Positions 21,047 to 29,857 of a DNA stretch of 36,701 nucleotides are shown in pieces. The DNA is from Chloroflexota bacterium (GTDB taxonomy: Bacteria; Chloroflexota; Chloroflexia; Chloroheliales; Chloroheliaceae). How positions within the stretch are numbered: position 1 is the first letter of the stretch; the number at the start of each line of letters is the position of its first letter. The stretch is from NCBI GenBank assembly GCA_902812345.1, contig CADDZM010000016.1, positions 1 through 36,701 on the forward strand. Reading direction: 5' to 3'. The notes beneath the pieces are model-generated. The model had not been told where the DNA came from. It saw only the letters and a list, made by a program, of their open reading frames with translations, and did not search any database. A program made the position numbers and the translations under genes.

Positions 21047-23995
21047 TTAACCTTTCAAGTTTTGTAAGGCTTGCAGGACTGCTTTAGCCTGCGCGTTGTT
21101 CGGGTCGAGTTCCAGGGCTTTGTTTACAGCGGTAAGACCCTTATCTTTTTCTTTAAGTTGCAGATAATTGTAGGCTAATACGGTATAGTAGTTGGCCGAG
21201 TCGTTACGCAGCGAAACTGCTTTTTCCAGGGGTACAACCGCGTCGGTATACCTTTTCAGGAGCGATAGGGCGTAACCCTGGTTAAAATAAGCGTCGGCGT
21301 AAGAGGTGTCGAGCACGATAGCCTGGGTAGCCTGGTCCACGGCCTGGTTTAACAAAAGGGTCTGGACGCTCGTATTGTTTTTGTTGTCCGCGCTGAGCGC
21401 CCGGTCAATATAGGTAAAGGCCAGGCCGTTATAGGCCGTCGAGTTTTTAATGTCGAGTTTGATAGCCTTTTTAAGCTCGTTTTCAGCGTCGGTGGACTGT
21501 CCCAGGTCGTTGTAAGCGTAGCCGAGATAGACGTGGCCGTAGACCGCGTAATCGAAGACCGCGATAGCCTTCTGGCACTCGTCGACGGCTGTTTTGCTGT
21601 CACCGGCTAGATAGGCAATTTCACATTTACCGGCGTGGGCGGTCGAGAAATCCGGGTCAATTTTAAGCGCCTGGTCGTACCAGTTACCGGCCTCGGCAGT
21701 ATCGCCGTCACGCAGGAAGTGGTAGCCTTTATCGCTGTACAGGCTGGCAAGGTTGGGGTACTTTTTAATCAGCTTATCCAGGTAAGGCAGCGCCGTGCTA
21801 AATTCGTTAGTCTGGACGTAACTGGCCCATTTGCCGTAATTTCCCAAAAGGCTGTCCGGGTCAATTTTAAGAGCCGCTTCAGCCTTATTTTTGGCCTGTT
21901 TGGGGTCGGTTCGCAAGAGGGTCACGGCTTGCGCTCCCAGGACTTCGGCTGAATTTGGGTCGCTATCGCGAGCTTTCGTGATGGCCCCGGCGGCATCGTT
22001 GTCATCGAAAGTGGCGGTATAGGCCAGGGCCAGGTAAGCGTTGCTGATAGCGTCGTTCTGGTTGAGAGAAATAGCCTTTTTAAGATAGTCTACCCCACCG
22101 TTGCCGCGCTGATACCAGTAATAGGCTTTGCCCAGTTCGCGCTGAGTGACCCAGCTATTCGGGTTTTTGTCGGCCAGGGCTTTTAGGCTCGTAATACCCG
22201 CCGCCAGGTTGCCGTCCGGTTTGTAAATAGCGTTCGAGATTTCCATCGCCTGGGTGGAAGCCGGGTCGGCGGGTCCGGCGGGCGTGGTGGGCGCGGCGGT
22301 CGTCACGGCGGCCGTTGTAACAGGTGCAGTAGTAATGGCGGCGGTTGTCGCGGGAGCGCTGGTGGCGGCAGCAGTGGTTGCGGCAGCCGTTGTAGCGGCC
22401 CCGGTCGTCGCGGGGGACGAGGTCGCCGTAGCCGCCAGGTTAGCCTCAGGCGTGGAAGTTGGTTTGGCGCCGCCGGGCAGCACGACCAGCAGAATAACCG
22501 CCGCGATGATTGCTACGACGATAATACCCGTTATCAGGCCAATCAGCATAGCGGGCGATTTTTTGGCCGGGCTAGCCGCCGGGGCCGGTTGGTTATAGTT
22601 TGGACCCTGAAGTGGGTCGGGCCGGGTTGCTGGACCGGGCATAAAAGGCTGGTTGGCGGTCGGGTTCTGGGGGACGAACGCGCCCTGCTTGGTGGGATTC
22701 TTGTATGGCCCTACCGGCATTGAGCGGGTCAGCGCGTCCCCGCTTTGCGGCGCGACCGGCGGGCGGAAAAGGGTCTGCTGCCCGGTGTATTGCAAGCCCT
22801 TCTCCTGGTACTGCCTGACCCTGGCTGCCACGTCTTTATAACTTGGTTCGCGTTTGTAGAGGTCGCTAAAGGTTTCAAAAGCGGCCTGGGCATTGCCCTG
22901 TTCTTCCTGCAAAACGGCGTAATCGTAAGCCTGGGCGCTGGAAATAACCGGTTGGCTTGAACTAAAGCGGCCTGTCGGCGGGGTCGTGGGCGGCGCCGCC
23001 CCGGGCCCGTTAGCCTGGTTCAAGCCCTGGGCTGGCGGGTTGTTGTTCGGCAGGCTGTTGGTGCTAGGCCCGGTCAGGCCGTTCGGGTAGGCCTGCACCT
23101 GGGTGCCGGTGCCGCTCCCGGTAAGCGGGCCGGTGCCGCTGGCCGAGCGGCCCTGTGTACCCATGCTGGCGTACGCGGCTTGCTCGAAAGCCTCCGAAAA
23201 CTGGCCCGCGCTGTCGTAGCGTTCCTGGGGATATTTTGCCAGGGCTTTGTTCAGCACGTTCACAATTTCTTGCGAAAGGTTCGGGTTGAAAGTGCGCGGG
23301 TCGGGCAGCGGCTTATTGACATGGCCCATCATCACGGCCAGGGGCGTGTCGGCTTTATAAGGCGTTACCCCGGCCAGCATTTCGTAAAGGACTATTCCCA
23401 GCGAATATTCGTCGCTGCGCCCGTCAAGCGGTTCCCCGGCGGCCTGTTCGGGACTCATGTATTCCGGAGTGCCGATGCCGACGCCGGTCTGGGTGATATT
23501 GGTGCTTTCCAGCAGTTTGACGATACCGAAGTCGCCCAGGACCGCTCTATCGCCGCTTCGCACCTGGGTATCCATCAAAATGTTGGTGGGCTTGATGTCG
23601 CGGTGGACCATGCCCTGGGCGTGGGCATAATCGAGCGCGTCGGCAATCTGGTGAATAATCCGGGCGGTCCTTTTCAGGTCCATCGGTTTGCGCATGTACT
23701 CGCGCAGGGTGCCGCCATCGAGTAATTCCGTCACGATGTAGGGCTGCCCTTTGTCCTGGCCGTACTCGTAGATAGCGAGAATGTTGGGGTGGCGCAGCCG
23801 GGCAATCGAGCGCGCTTCCTGGTTAAACCGCTTCGTAAAGGTTTCATCGGCGCTAAACTGCGCTGCCATGACTTTGATGGCGACTTCCCGGTCCAGGCTG
23901 GGCTGGTAAGCCCGCCAGACCGCCGCCATGCCGCCTTTGCCCAGGATGCTGCGTAATTCGTATTGCCCGATAGTGTTGCTAGTTTCTTCAGCCAT
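21047..23995 (-). CDS. Transmembrane Ser/Thr protein kinase with TPR ectodomain
   Basis: PknB-like Hanks-type kinase. Residue numbers are from the TTG at 24001; the ATG at 23995 (codon 3) is the better start. The kinase domain (about 14-275) has GKGGMAAVWRAY (P-loop), K43 in VAIKV, E62, HRDIKPTNIL (133-142, catalytic D135), DFG (157-159) and GTPEYMSPEQA, with activation-loop Thr 168, 170 and 172. A disordered Gly/Pro-rich juxtamembrane stretch with one TPR-like segment (353-400) follows, then a membrane helix (484-509), an exported linker of ATTAA-type repeats (523-575) and about eleven TPR-like helical pairs to residue 984 (for example WYDQALKIDPDFSTAHAGKC). PASTA domains are absent, so the TPR array is probably the outer sensing part. 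It follows the FHA-ABC gene by 30 bp and is coupled to the membrane-protein gene after it. Kinase identity is certain; ligand unknown. Confidence 0.93.
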   Translation of the reverse strand: MAEETSNTIGQYELRSILGKGGMAAVWRAYQPSLDREVAIKVMAAQFSADETFTKRFNQEARSIARLRHPNILAIYEYGQDKGQPYIVTELLDGGTLREYMRKPMDLKRTARIIHQIADALDYAHAQGMVHRDIKPTNILMDTQVRSGDRAVLGDFGIVKLLESTNITQTGVGIGTPEYMSPEQAAGEPLDGRSDEYSLGIVLYEMLAGVTPYKADTPLAVMMGHVNKPLPDPRTFNPNLSQEIVNVLNKALAKYPQERYDSAGQFSEAFEQAAYASMGTQGRSASGTGPLTGSGTGTQVQAYPNGLTGPSTNSLPNNNPPAQGLNQANGPGAAPPTTPPTGRFSSSQPVISSAQAYDYAVLQEEQGNAQAAFETFSDLYKREPSYKDVAARVRQYQEKGLQYTGQQTLFRPPVAPQSGDALTRSMPVGPYKNPTKQGAFVPQNPTANQPFMPGPATRPDPLQGPNYNQPAPAASPAKKSPAMLIGLITGIIVVAIIAAVILLVVLPGGAKPTSTPEANLAATATSSPATTGAATTAAATTAAATSAPATTAAITTAPVTTAAVTTAAPTTPAGPADPASTQAMEISNAIYKPDGNLAAGITSLKALADKNPNSWVTQRELGKAYYWYQRGNGGVDYLKKAISLNQNDAISNAYLALAYTATFDDNDAAGAITKARDSDPNSAEVLGAQAVTLLRTDPKQAKNKAEAALKIDPDSLLGNYGKWASYVQTNEFSTALPYLDKLIKKYPNLASLYSDKGYHFLRDGDTAEAGNWYDQALKIDPDFSTAHAGKCEIAYLAGDSKTAVDECQKAIAVFDYAVYGHVYLGYAYNDLGQSTDAENELKKAIKLDIKNSTAYNGLAFTYIDRALSADNKNNTSVQTLLLNQAVDQATQAIVLDTSYADAYFNQGYALSLLKRYTDAVVPLEKAVSLRNDSANYYTVLAYNYLQLKEKDKGLTAVNKALELDPNNAQAKAVLQALQNLKG

Positions 23996-24025
23996 AATCA
24001 ATTCTCGCGATGTAGTTGGTCTATT

Positions 24026-26671
24026 TTAGCGTGTAAACCGGCGATCTTTACGCAACTGGAAAAGTATAATCAGCCCAAACCCGACCAGGATAAAGATTAG
24101 CAAGATGCCCCATTGTAAATAAACATCAAGGGTAAATTCCTGGTTTCGCTTGGGAATAAGATACCAGTCAAAGGTTTTTTGGTCAAAAAATACGCTGCCG
24201 GGAAAGAGGGCTTCGATACGGTCAGCCTGGTCCGGCGGCGGGCCGTTAAAGCGGACGCGGGTGCTGGGAATTGTATCCAGCCCCAGGAGCCGGCCGGTAA
24301 TCTGGTAGCCCCACTTGCTGACCATTATATTTGAAAGCCAGTCGCCAACCGCGCCCATGCGTTCGAGCGCGACGACGGCCCCGCTAAAAATAATCTGCGG
24401 AATGAGCAGCACCGGCACGAAACTGGTCGCCCGGTCGCTGTTCGAGGTCATGGCGCTGATTAACAGGCCCATCGTAACCCCGCCGAGGGCCGTAAGGACC
24501 AGCGTCAAATAAAGATAGCCGAGGCTTTCCAGCGAAGGCGCGCCCAGGCCGACCCCGGCCCAGACGATGCCGACCAGTAGCGCGATTTGCAGCAACACCA
24601 GGCCGGTCTGGACCGTTAGCTTGGACAAAATATACGCGCCGAGCCGCAGCCCGATACGCCGTTCCCGCCGGTAGATGGCCGCTTCCTTGACGATTTCGCG
24701 GGCGGCGTTGCTGGTGCCTAGCCAGACCGCCACGATAACCATCAAAAAGACCAGCGTCTTGGCCGAGCCGTAATCACCGCCAGGCCGGGCGAAATCGCCG
24801 CGATTAAAGACCAGCGTCAGCATCAGGGCGATAATCGGCGACTGCAACAGCAAAATCAACAGGTTCTTGCGGTCCCTGGTTAGAATTTCAAAGTAACGCC
24901 GGACCAGCAGCGCGAACTGGCGCGGCCCCGATAGCACTCGCCGGGGCTGGCGGAAGACTACCGGCGGCGCGGGCATGGGGGGTTCCGGGTGGAAACCGTT
25001 CTCGGGCGGTAACGCGCCGTAACGGCTGGCCTCCTGCGAGATTGCCTGCAAGCGCGACTCGATATTGCGGCGGTGGTAAGGCGAATCCAGGAAGCGCAAG
25101 GCCCATTCCTGGGGTGTGGCTTCGTGTTCAAGCTTGACATAAATCTCGGAGAAGCGGCTGACCCCGAAGTAGTCAAAAGCCTCGCGGGGCGAGCCATAAA
25201 AGGTCATAAAACCGCCCCGCGCCAGGAAAAGCACCTTATCGCACAGTTCGACGTTCTGGGTGGCGTGGGTAATCAGGACAACGGTCCGGCCCTGGTCGGC
25301 CAGTTTACGCATAAACTGCATCATGCGCTCTTCCAGGCCGGGGTCGAGGCCGCTGGTCGGCTCATCCAGGAAGAAAAGGCTTGGCTTGGAAAGAAGTTCC
25401 GAGCCGATGCTAACCCGCTTGCGCTGCCCGCCCGATAGCAGGTTAATCGGTGTATCCTGGCGCAATTCCAGGTCCAAATCGTCAATAACTTCGTCCAGGC
25501 GTTCCTGGATTTCGGTCTCGGTGGTGTCGTGGGGCAATCGCAAGCGGGCGGCGTAATAGAGGGCGTGCTTGACGGTTAGTTCGGTCGGGACAATATCATC
25601 CTGCGGCACGTACCCTATAGACGAGCGGTAAACGTCCATCTGGTTATAATAATCGGCCTTGTTATAAAGGACAGCCCCGCCGGTGGCCGGGCGTACCCCG
25701 CTGATAGCATCCATCAGGGTAGATTTACCCGACCCGCTGACCCCGACAATCGCCACGAACTCGCGGGGCAGGATGGTAAAGGTCATATTTTGTAAGAGCG
25801 TTACATCCTCCGCGACCTTCTTGGATAGGTTTAAAACGTCAATGCGGACGCTTTCGTCTTCCTGGCTGCGGTGCAGAAAGCCCTGCGCAAACATGAAACG
25901 GTACGGGCCGATATTTATAATATCGCCGTCGTTAAGCAGGACCGCCTGGATTCTCTGGCCGTTGACATAAGTGCCGTTGGTGCTGTTGAGGTCGGTAGCC
26001 CCAAAAGAGGCGTTATGGTTGGCGATTTGCAGGTGGCGGCGCGAGACCTGGGGGTTATCCAGCACCAGGTCGTTGGCGCCCTGTTCGCGCCCGAAGGAAG
26101 TCAAGGGCCGCTGCCGCAAATCAATGTGTTGCAGGTAATTTTCATCAATAATGACCGGTAGAGACGGCTGGTTGGCGCTGGCTAGAATCTGGCCGGCCGC
26201 CTGGGGATCCACCATAACCGTTGAAACAGAGTTTCCAGTGGCTGGGAGGCCGGGTGGCGGGGCGCCGCCTGCCTGGAAAGCCATGCGGATAAGGCCGATA
26301 GTGATTATATCGCCGGATTGTAGCTGGGCGCGTTGGACCTGCTGGTCGTTTACATAAAAGCCGTTGGCGCTCCCGGCGTCCACCGCCCAGAATACGCCGT
26401 TCTCCTGCACAATTTCCACGTGGCGGCGGCTGGTCCGGGAGTCTGAAATTACTATATCGTTGCTGGCGCTCCGCCCAATAGTTGTGACCCGGTTGGCAAG
26501 CAGGTATTCCCGCCCGACCTGTTCCCCGGTCAGCATCAGAAGGGTAGGTTTAGGGGGTGCTTCGCGTAATGGGGCGGTAGGGCCGGGCGGAATCCAGCCT
26601 CCCCTGTTCGGCAGGGGAGGGCTGGAGAAAGGTTGGGGACCGCCGCCCGGTTGTAGATGCTGGTGACTCAA
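24026..26671 (-). CDS. ABCG-type ABC transporter with two N-terminal FHA domains
   Basis: 881 residues in one chain. A Pro-rich start is followed by FHA1 (about 62-132: GRSASNDI, SRRHVEI, SANGFYVN) and FHA2 (188-262: GREQGANDL, VSRRHLQI, DLNSTNGTYVN). The ATPase domain (about 275-500) has Walker A GVSGSGKST (310-318), signature LSGGQ (412-416), Walker B FFLDEP (433-438) and the H-loop ITHATQ. The ABC2-type membrane domain (585-875) has six predicted helices. Domain order and ABCG type match the Mycobacterium tuberculosis transporter Rv1747, whose FHA domains bind phosphothreonine and which is phosphorylated by the kinase PknF. The kinase gene 30 bp downstream makes the same logic likely here. 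Between the FHA domains, STVMVDP (150-156) is a possible phospho-site. It would work as a dimer; the exported substrate is unknown. Confidence 0.93.
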   Translation of the reverse strand: MSHQHLQPGGGPQPFSSPPLPNRGGWIPPGPTAPLREAPPKPTLLMLTGEQVGREYLLANRVTTIGRSASNDIVISDSRTSRRHVEIVQENGVFWAVDAGSANGFYVNDQQVQRAQLQSGDIITIGLIRMAFQAGGAPPPGLPATGNSVSTVMVDPQAAGQILASANQPSLPVIIDENYLQHIDLRQRPLTSFGREQGANDLVLDNPQVSRRHLQIANHNASFGATDLNSTNGTYVNGQRIQAVLLNDGDIINIGPYRFMFAQGFLHRSQEDESVRIDVLNLSKKVAEDVTLLQNMTFTILPREFVAIVGVSGSGKSTLMDAISGVRPATGGAVLYNKADYYNQMDVYRSSIGYVPQDDIVPTELTVKHALYYAARLRLPHDTTETEIQERLDEVIDDLDLELRQDTPINLLSGGQRKRVSIGSELLSKPSLFFLDEPTSGLDPGLEERMMQFMRKLADQGRTVVLITHATQNVELCDKVLFLARGGFMTFYGSPREAFDYFGVSRFSEIYVKLEHEATPQEWALRFLDSPYHRRNIESRLQAISQEASRYGALPPENGFHPEPPMPAPPVVFRQPRRVLSGPRQFALLVRRYFEILTRDRKNLLILLLQSPIIALMLTLVFNRGDFARPGGDYGSAKTLVFLMVIVAVWLGTSNAAREIVKEAAIYRRERRIGLRLGAYILSKLTVQTGLVLLQIALLVGIVWAGVGLGAPSLESLGYLYLTLVLTALGGVTMGLLISAMTSNSDRATSFVPVLLIPQIIFSGAVVALERMGAVGDWLSNIMVSKWGYQITGRLLGLDTIPSTRVRFNGPPPDQADRIEALFPGSVFFDQKTFDWYLIPKRNQEFTLDVYLQWGILLIFILVGFGLIILFQLRKDRRFTR

Positions 26672-26721
26672 CTTGCTTCCTTCTAATTTGTTACGTTACC
26701 AGAATCCGGCCTGGCAGCTTA

Positions 26722-29373
26722 TTACTGCGGTTTGTCATACCTGACAAACGAGGTAGGAGAATCGTCATCTTCATCAGACTTTTTCTTTTCGCCTTCTTTG
26801 CCGGGCTGGGGTTGGCCTGCTGAAGGCTGGCCTGCTGGGGGCTGACCCTGGCCGGGTTGGCTGCCTTGCTGGCCGTACCCTTGTTGTCCATACTGGCCGT
26901 AGCTCTGACCTTGTCCATACTGACCGTATTGTCCGGCGACCGGTTGGCCCTGGCCCTGACCATACTGGCCGTACCCCTGCTGGCCGTACTGACCATATTG
27001 ACCGTAACCCTGTTGTGGATATTGGCCGTAACCCTGTTGTGGATATTGGCCGTAGCCCTGTCCGGTCTGCTGGCCCTGACCTTGCCCGTACTGACCGTAG
27101 CCCTGTCCGGGTTGGCCCTGGCCCTGGTCCTGGCCGGTCTGGCCTTGACCCTGGCCGGTCTGGCCTGCCGGGGGTTGTTGGGGTTGACTGTACTGGCCAT
27201 ATTGCCCGTATTGGCCGCTCTGCTGGCCCTGCCCGTACTGGCTGTAAGCCTGGTTCTGACCATAGCCCTGCTGGCCGTACTGACCGTACTGGTTCTGGCC
27301 GTATTGGCCGTACTGACCATACTGGTTGTTCTGGTCCTGGGGTTGGCCGTACTGGTTCTGGCCGTAGCCCTGCTGGCCCTGGCCCTGCCCCGTCTGGCCG
27401 CTTAGCTGGTTTTGACCCGCCTGGCCCTGGCTGTCCGGGGTTTCGCTGCCCTCCGAAGACGAACGGTTAAGGAAGGTTGTCTTCACATCTTCGTCGTTTT
27501 CGGACCCGGCAGCGGGCGTCGCGCCGGGAACCTGGTATGACCCGTAAGAGCCGTACTGGCCGTAACCGCCATACTGGGGCGTCCCGACCTGCGTTTCCGA
27601 CGAGGAAGCGTCGGGCTGGCTCTGTAAATTCGACTTGAACTGGCTAAAAGAGTCGGCGGTCATCGTTTTTTCGTTGTCGCCGGTGCCCGCAGGCTGGTCG
27701 GCGGGTTGGCTTGAGCTTGAATAAGAATTACCGGTCTGGCGCAAGAGTTCGGCGTAATCGGTGCCAACCGCCATTGTTTTGGCGTTATCGTCTTCGGGGG
27801 TGGAGGCAGGCTGGTTGTAGCTGCCGTAGCCCTGCGAAGCCGGAGTTTCGGTCCTGGGCGCGGCTGGCGTTTCCGGCGTAGCCGGCGAAACCCCGGCGGC
27901 AGCCTGGGCGCGATACTGTTTAAGAATGTCGGCGTAATTGGTGCCGATTACGGTCGGGGCATCTCCGGGGTCGTAGGAGTCCTCGGCTTTAGAAGCTTCG
28001 AGCGGGGCGGCGGGTTCGGGGCGGCTGGCTTCCGGGGTTTCGCTGGCCGCAGCCTTATAAGCGCTGTTATTACCGACCAGGGTCGGCTGGGAATAGACCG
28101 AGTGTTCTTCCTGGTGCGCTGCCGGTTGGTTATAGTCCTGGCCGGAGTAAGGCTGGTTTGAGGCCTGGTTGTAGCCGTAATTTTGCTGGTCGGGCTGCTG
28201 CTGGTAACCGTATCCGCCCTGGTTTGAGGCCTGGTTCTGGTTGTAGTCGTAACTTTGCTGGCCGGGTTGGTTACCGGTGGAAGGAGTAAAGCCGTAGCCG
28301 CCGGTCATGGTCGGGGCGTTTTGGGCGGCCTCATCAAGCTGGGCGGATTCAGTTCCGGCCTCGGCCTTAAAGGCATCGGCGGTATAATCTCCGCTCAGGT
28401 CAGCCGAGCCGGTCCCGGCTTCTTCCAGGAAGCTTTTAGCCGTGTAGTCCGGGGCCAGTGCAGCGGATTCAGGCGCGGCGTCTTCCAAAAAGCTTTTGGC
28501 AAGGTATTTACTATCGAGTTCAGCTGATTCGGTCCCAGCATCCTCCATGAAACTGTTCGCCAGGTATTTACTGTCGAGTTCGGCTGATTCAGTCCCGGCC
28601 TCTTCTTGAAAAGCATCGGCGACAGCGGAAGGTGACCCTTCAGGAGCGGCATTTGGCTGGCCCGAGCCGTTTGGCGGCATCCCGGCAGCCTCTGCGCCGG
28701 TAACATCGGCCTTTCTGGCCGGGTCGGCGGTTATGGTCTCATCCAGGGTTCCGGCAACCTCATTGGAACCCACTGTTCCGGAGCCCGACATAGGGGCCGC
28801 CGCAGGTGAAACCATAGGCGCGACATCAGGTGCAGGCGTAGGCACGACCTCAGGAGAAGCAGCAAAGCCAGCCCCGGCATTTTCGGCGGGGGCAGCCTGA
28901 GACCTGTTATCGCCAGGAGTATTCACCGCTTCGGCGTAGTTGGGCTGCGCCGGTTGGTAAGACGAGACTGCGGGCTGCGGGCGGTTAAAGGTTGAAATAA
29001 CCTGGGTCGCGCCCGTATCTTCGGCCTGAGCGGGCTGTTTGGCGGCAGCCTCGGCAGCGCGGGCGCTCAAGGCAGCGCCGCTCTGGTAGCTAAAAGTATA
29101 CTGGCCGATTCGGACGACATCCCGGTGCTGCAAGGTATAGGGGTCACCGGGTTCAAGCGCGCTATCGCGAATTTGAACCGGATTTTCGCTGCCCAGGTCA
29201 ATAATTGTAAAGTCGTCACCCTGTTTTTTTATAACCGAGTGATAGCGGGAAACGTAAGGGTCTTTGAGTTCAATATCATTATCGTTGCTGCGACCTATTG
29301 TCGTAGTTTCGTCGTTGAGGGTAATTCTTTTACCAATTTCCGGGCCGCGCTGTACAATCAGGTAACTGGGCAT
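26722..29373 (-). CDS. FHA-domain scaffold protein with 20-residue repeats and a prion-like Gly/Tyr/Gln tail
   Basis: First gene of the operon, 883 residues. Residues 1-97 are an FHA domain (GRSNDNDI with G27-R28, S42 and H45 in VSRYH, N64 in DLGSEN), with the usual phosphothreonine-binding residues. A Pro/Ala-rich linker follows, then five 20-residue repeats (254-348, consensus [20 protein letters not shown]). From 350 to 640 is disordered sequence rich in Q, N, Y and S with recurrent Thr motifs ([43 protein letters not shown]). Residues 650-857 are almost only G, Q, Y, P (QYGQ and QGYGQ units) and the end is basic-then-acidic ([16 protein letters not shown]). No enzyme domain is seen. It is soluble by prediction. 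A 50-bp gap leads to the FHA-ABC gene. Likely a kinase-regulated scaffold; the tail resembles prion-like, condensate-forming regions. Function inferred. Confidence 0.9.
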   Translation of the reverse strand: MPSYLIVQRGPEIGKRITLNDETTTIGRSNDNDIELKDPYVSRYHSVIKKQGDDFTIIDLGSENPVQIRDSALEPGDPYTLQHRDVVRIGQYTFSYQSGAALSARAAEAAAKQPAQAEDTGATQVISTFNRPQPAVSSYQPAQPNYAEAVNTPGDNRSQAAPAENAGAGFAASPEVVPTPAPDVAPMVSPAAAPMSGSGTVGSNEVAGTLDETITADPARKADVTGAEAAGMPPNGSGQPNAAPEGSPSAVADAFQEEAGTESAELDSKYLANSFMEDAGTESAELDSKYLAKSFLEDAAPESAALAPDYTAKSFLEEAGTGSADLSGDYTADAFKAEAGTESAQLDEAAQNAPTMTGGYGFTPSTGNQPGQQSYDYNQNQASNQGGYGYQQQPDQQNYGYNQASNQPYSGQDYNQPAAHQEEHSVYSQPTLVGNNSAYKAAASETPEASRPEPAAPLEASKAEDSYDPGDAPTVIGTNYADILKQYRAQAAAGVSPATPETPAAPRTETPASQGYGSYNQPASTPEDDNAKTMAVGTDYAELLRQTGNSYSSSSQPADQPAGTGDNEKTMTADSFSQFKSNLQSQPDASSSETQVGTPQYGGYGQYGSYGSYQVPGATPAAGSENDEDVKTTFLNRSSSEGSETPDSQGQAGQNQLSGQTGQGQGQQGYGQNQYGQPQDQNNQYGQYGQYGQNQYGQYGQQGYGQNQAYSQYGQGQQSGQYGQYGQYSQPQQPPAGQTGQGQGQTGQDQGQGQPGQGYGQYGQGQGQQTGQGYGQYPQQGYGQYPQQGYGQYGQYGQQGYGQYGQGQGQPVAGQYGQYGQGQSYGQYGQQGYGQQGSQPGQGQPPAGQPSAGQPQPGKEGEKKKSDEDDDSPTSFVRYDKPQ
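26803..27426 (-). repeat. DNA encoding the Gly/Tyr/Gln low-complexity tail
   Basis: About 620 bp of degenerate tandem repeats, mostly 9-21 bp units (plus strand TGGCCGTACTGACC and relatives), encode residues 650-857 of the FHA scaffold. Because the units differ at many wobble positions, selection on the protein is likelier than recent DNA slippage alone, though length variation between strains is expected. Confidence 0.85.
28330..28614 (-). repeat. Five 60-bp repeats encoding 20-residue units
   Basis: Residues 254-348 of the scaffold protein fall into five 20-residue units starting [40 protein letters not shown] and [10 protein letters not shown]. The first two are nearly identical, the others diverged. 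Confidence 0.85.
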
Positions 29374-29556
29374 TGGCTTTGGTCCTCTCTTAAATTCTTT
29401 CTTTGCGTTTTATGGGTTGTAAAAGAAAGCGTTGAGACTATTCCTCCTCCCCGGCCCCCGCCATTAAAACAGGCACACTATGCGCTGACAGTGTGTTATT
29501 TCAGGGTGACTTTCTAAATCCGGGTGACTCCCAACTATTCAGTACTACTTTACCAT

Positions 29557-29562
29557 ATTATA
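29557..29562 (-). promoter_or_regulatory. Candidate -10 for the FHA/kinase operon
   Basis: Perfect minus-strand TATAAT 184 bp before the first operon gene. No good -35 at 16-18 bp. Confidence 0.35.
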
Positions 29563-29665
29563 CAAGATTAGAACTATAAAATTCTTCACATAAATAAAAC
29601 ATGTTGACCGTAAAATGTAAACCACCTGCCCTGCCTCGAGGGGCCGCGCCTTAGTCAGACAAATT

Positions 29666-29695
29666 TTGACAACTTCTTATCTTACTTTCTATCTT
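29666..29695 (+). promoter_or_regulatory. Candidate plus-strand promoter within tandem repeats
   Basis: TTGACA (29666-29671) with TATCTT (29690-29695) after 18 bp. The -10-like hexamer belongs to the 12-bp repeat, so copies recur every 12 bp. It could serve the MFS gene. Confidence 0.35.
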
Positions 29696-29709
29696 ACTTT
29701 CTATCTTAC
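29678..29709. repeat. 12-bp tandem repeat, 2.7 copies
   Basis: TATCTTACTTTC occurs twice exactly (29678-29701), followed by TATCTTAC (29702-29709). Confidence 0.9.
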
Positions 29710-29726
29710 CTTTAACGTTGCCCGGT

Positions 29727-29776
29727 TTACTTTTAACGAGTGAGAAACCCTGACCTTTTGTACAGGTTAAAAGTAA
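29727..29776. repeat. 11-bp inverted repeat
   Basis: TTACTTTTAAC (29727-29737) and GTTAAAAGTAA (29766-29776) are exact reverse complements 28 bp apart. A dimeric regulator site or RNA stem is possible. Confidence 0.6.
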
Positions 29777-29832
29777 TTCACTTTGCTATAGGCTATTTAT
29801 CTGTTTTGGGGTATAGTATTTCTTGATTAAAT

Positions 29833-29857
29833 AGAAGGCTGGTCAACCCGGCCTTCT
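29833..29857 (+). promoter_or_regulatory. Hairpin in the MFS gene leader
   Basis: AGAAGGCTGG (29833-29842) pairs with CCGGCCTTCT (29848-29857) with one G-T wobble and a TCAAC loop. There is no T-run after it on the plus strand, so it is not a plain terminator. Confidence 0.45.

Noticed and set aside
22254-22598. Plus-strand Ala/Val-rich open frame
   Set aside because: Antisense of the Thr/Ala linker and membrane helix of the kinase.
26857-27405. Long plus-strand open frame rich in Leu, Val and Ala that looks like a membrane protein
   Set aside because: It is the antisense of the Gly/Tyr/Gln repeats of the FHA scaffold; the repeat composition makes hydrophobic codons on the other strand. No start signal.
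26803-27426. Tandem repeats considered as a CRISPR array
   Set aside because: Units are short, degenerate, without spacers, and keep an open reading frame.
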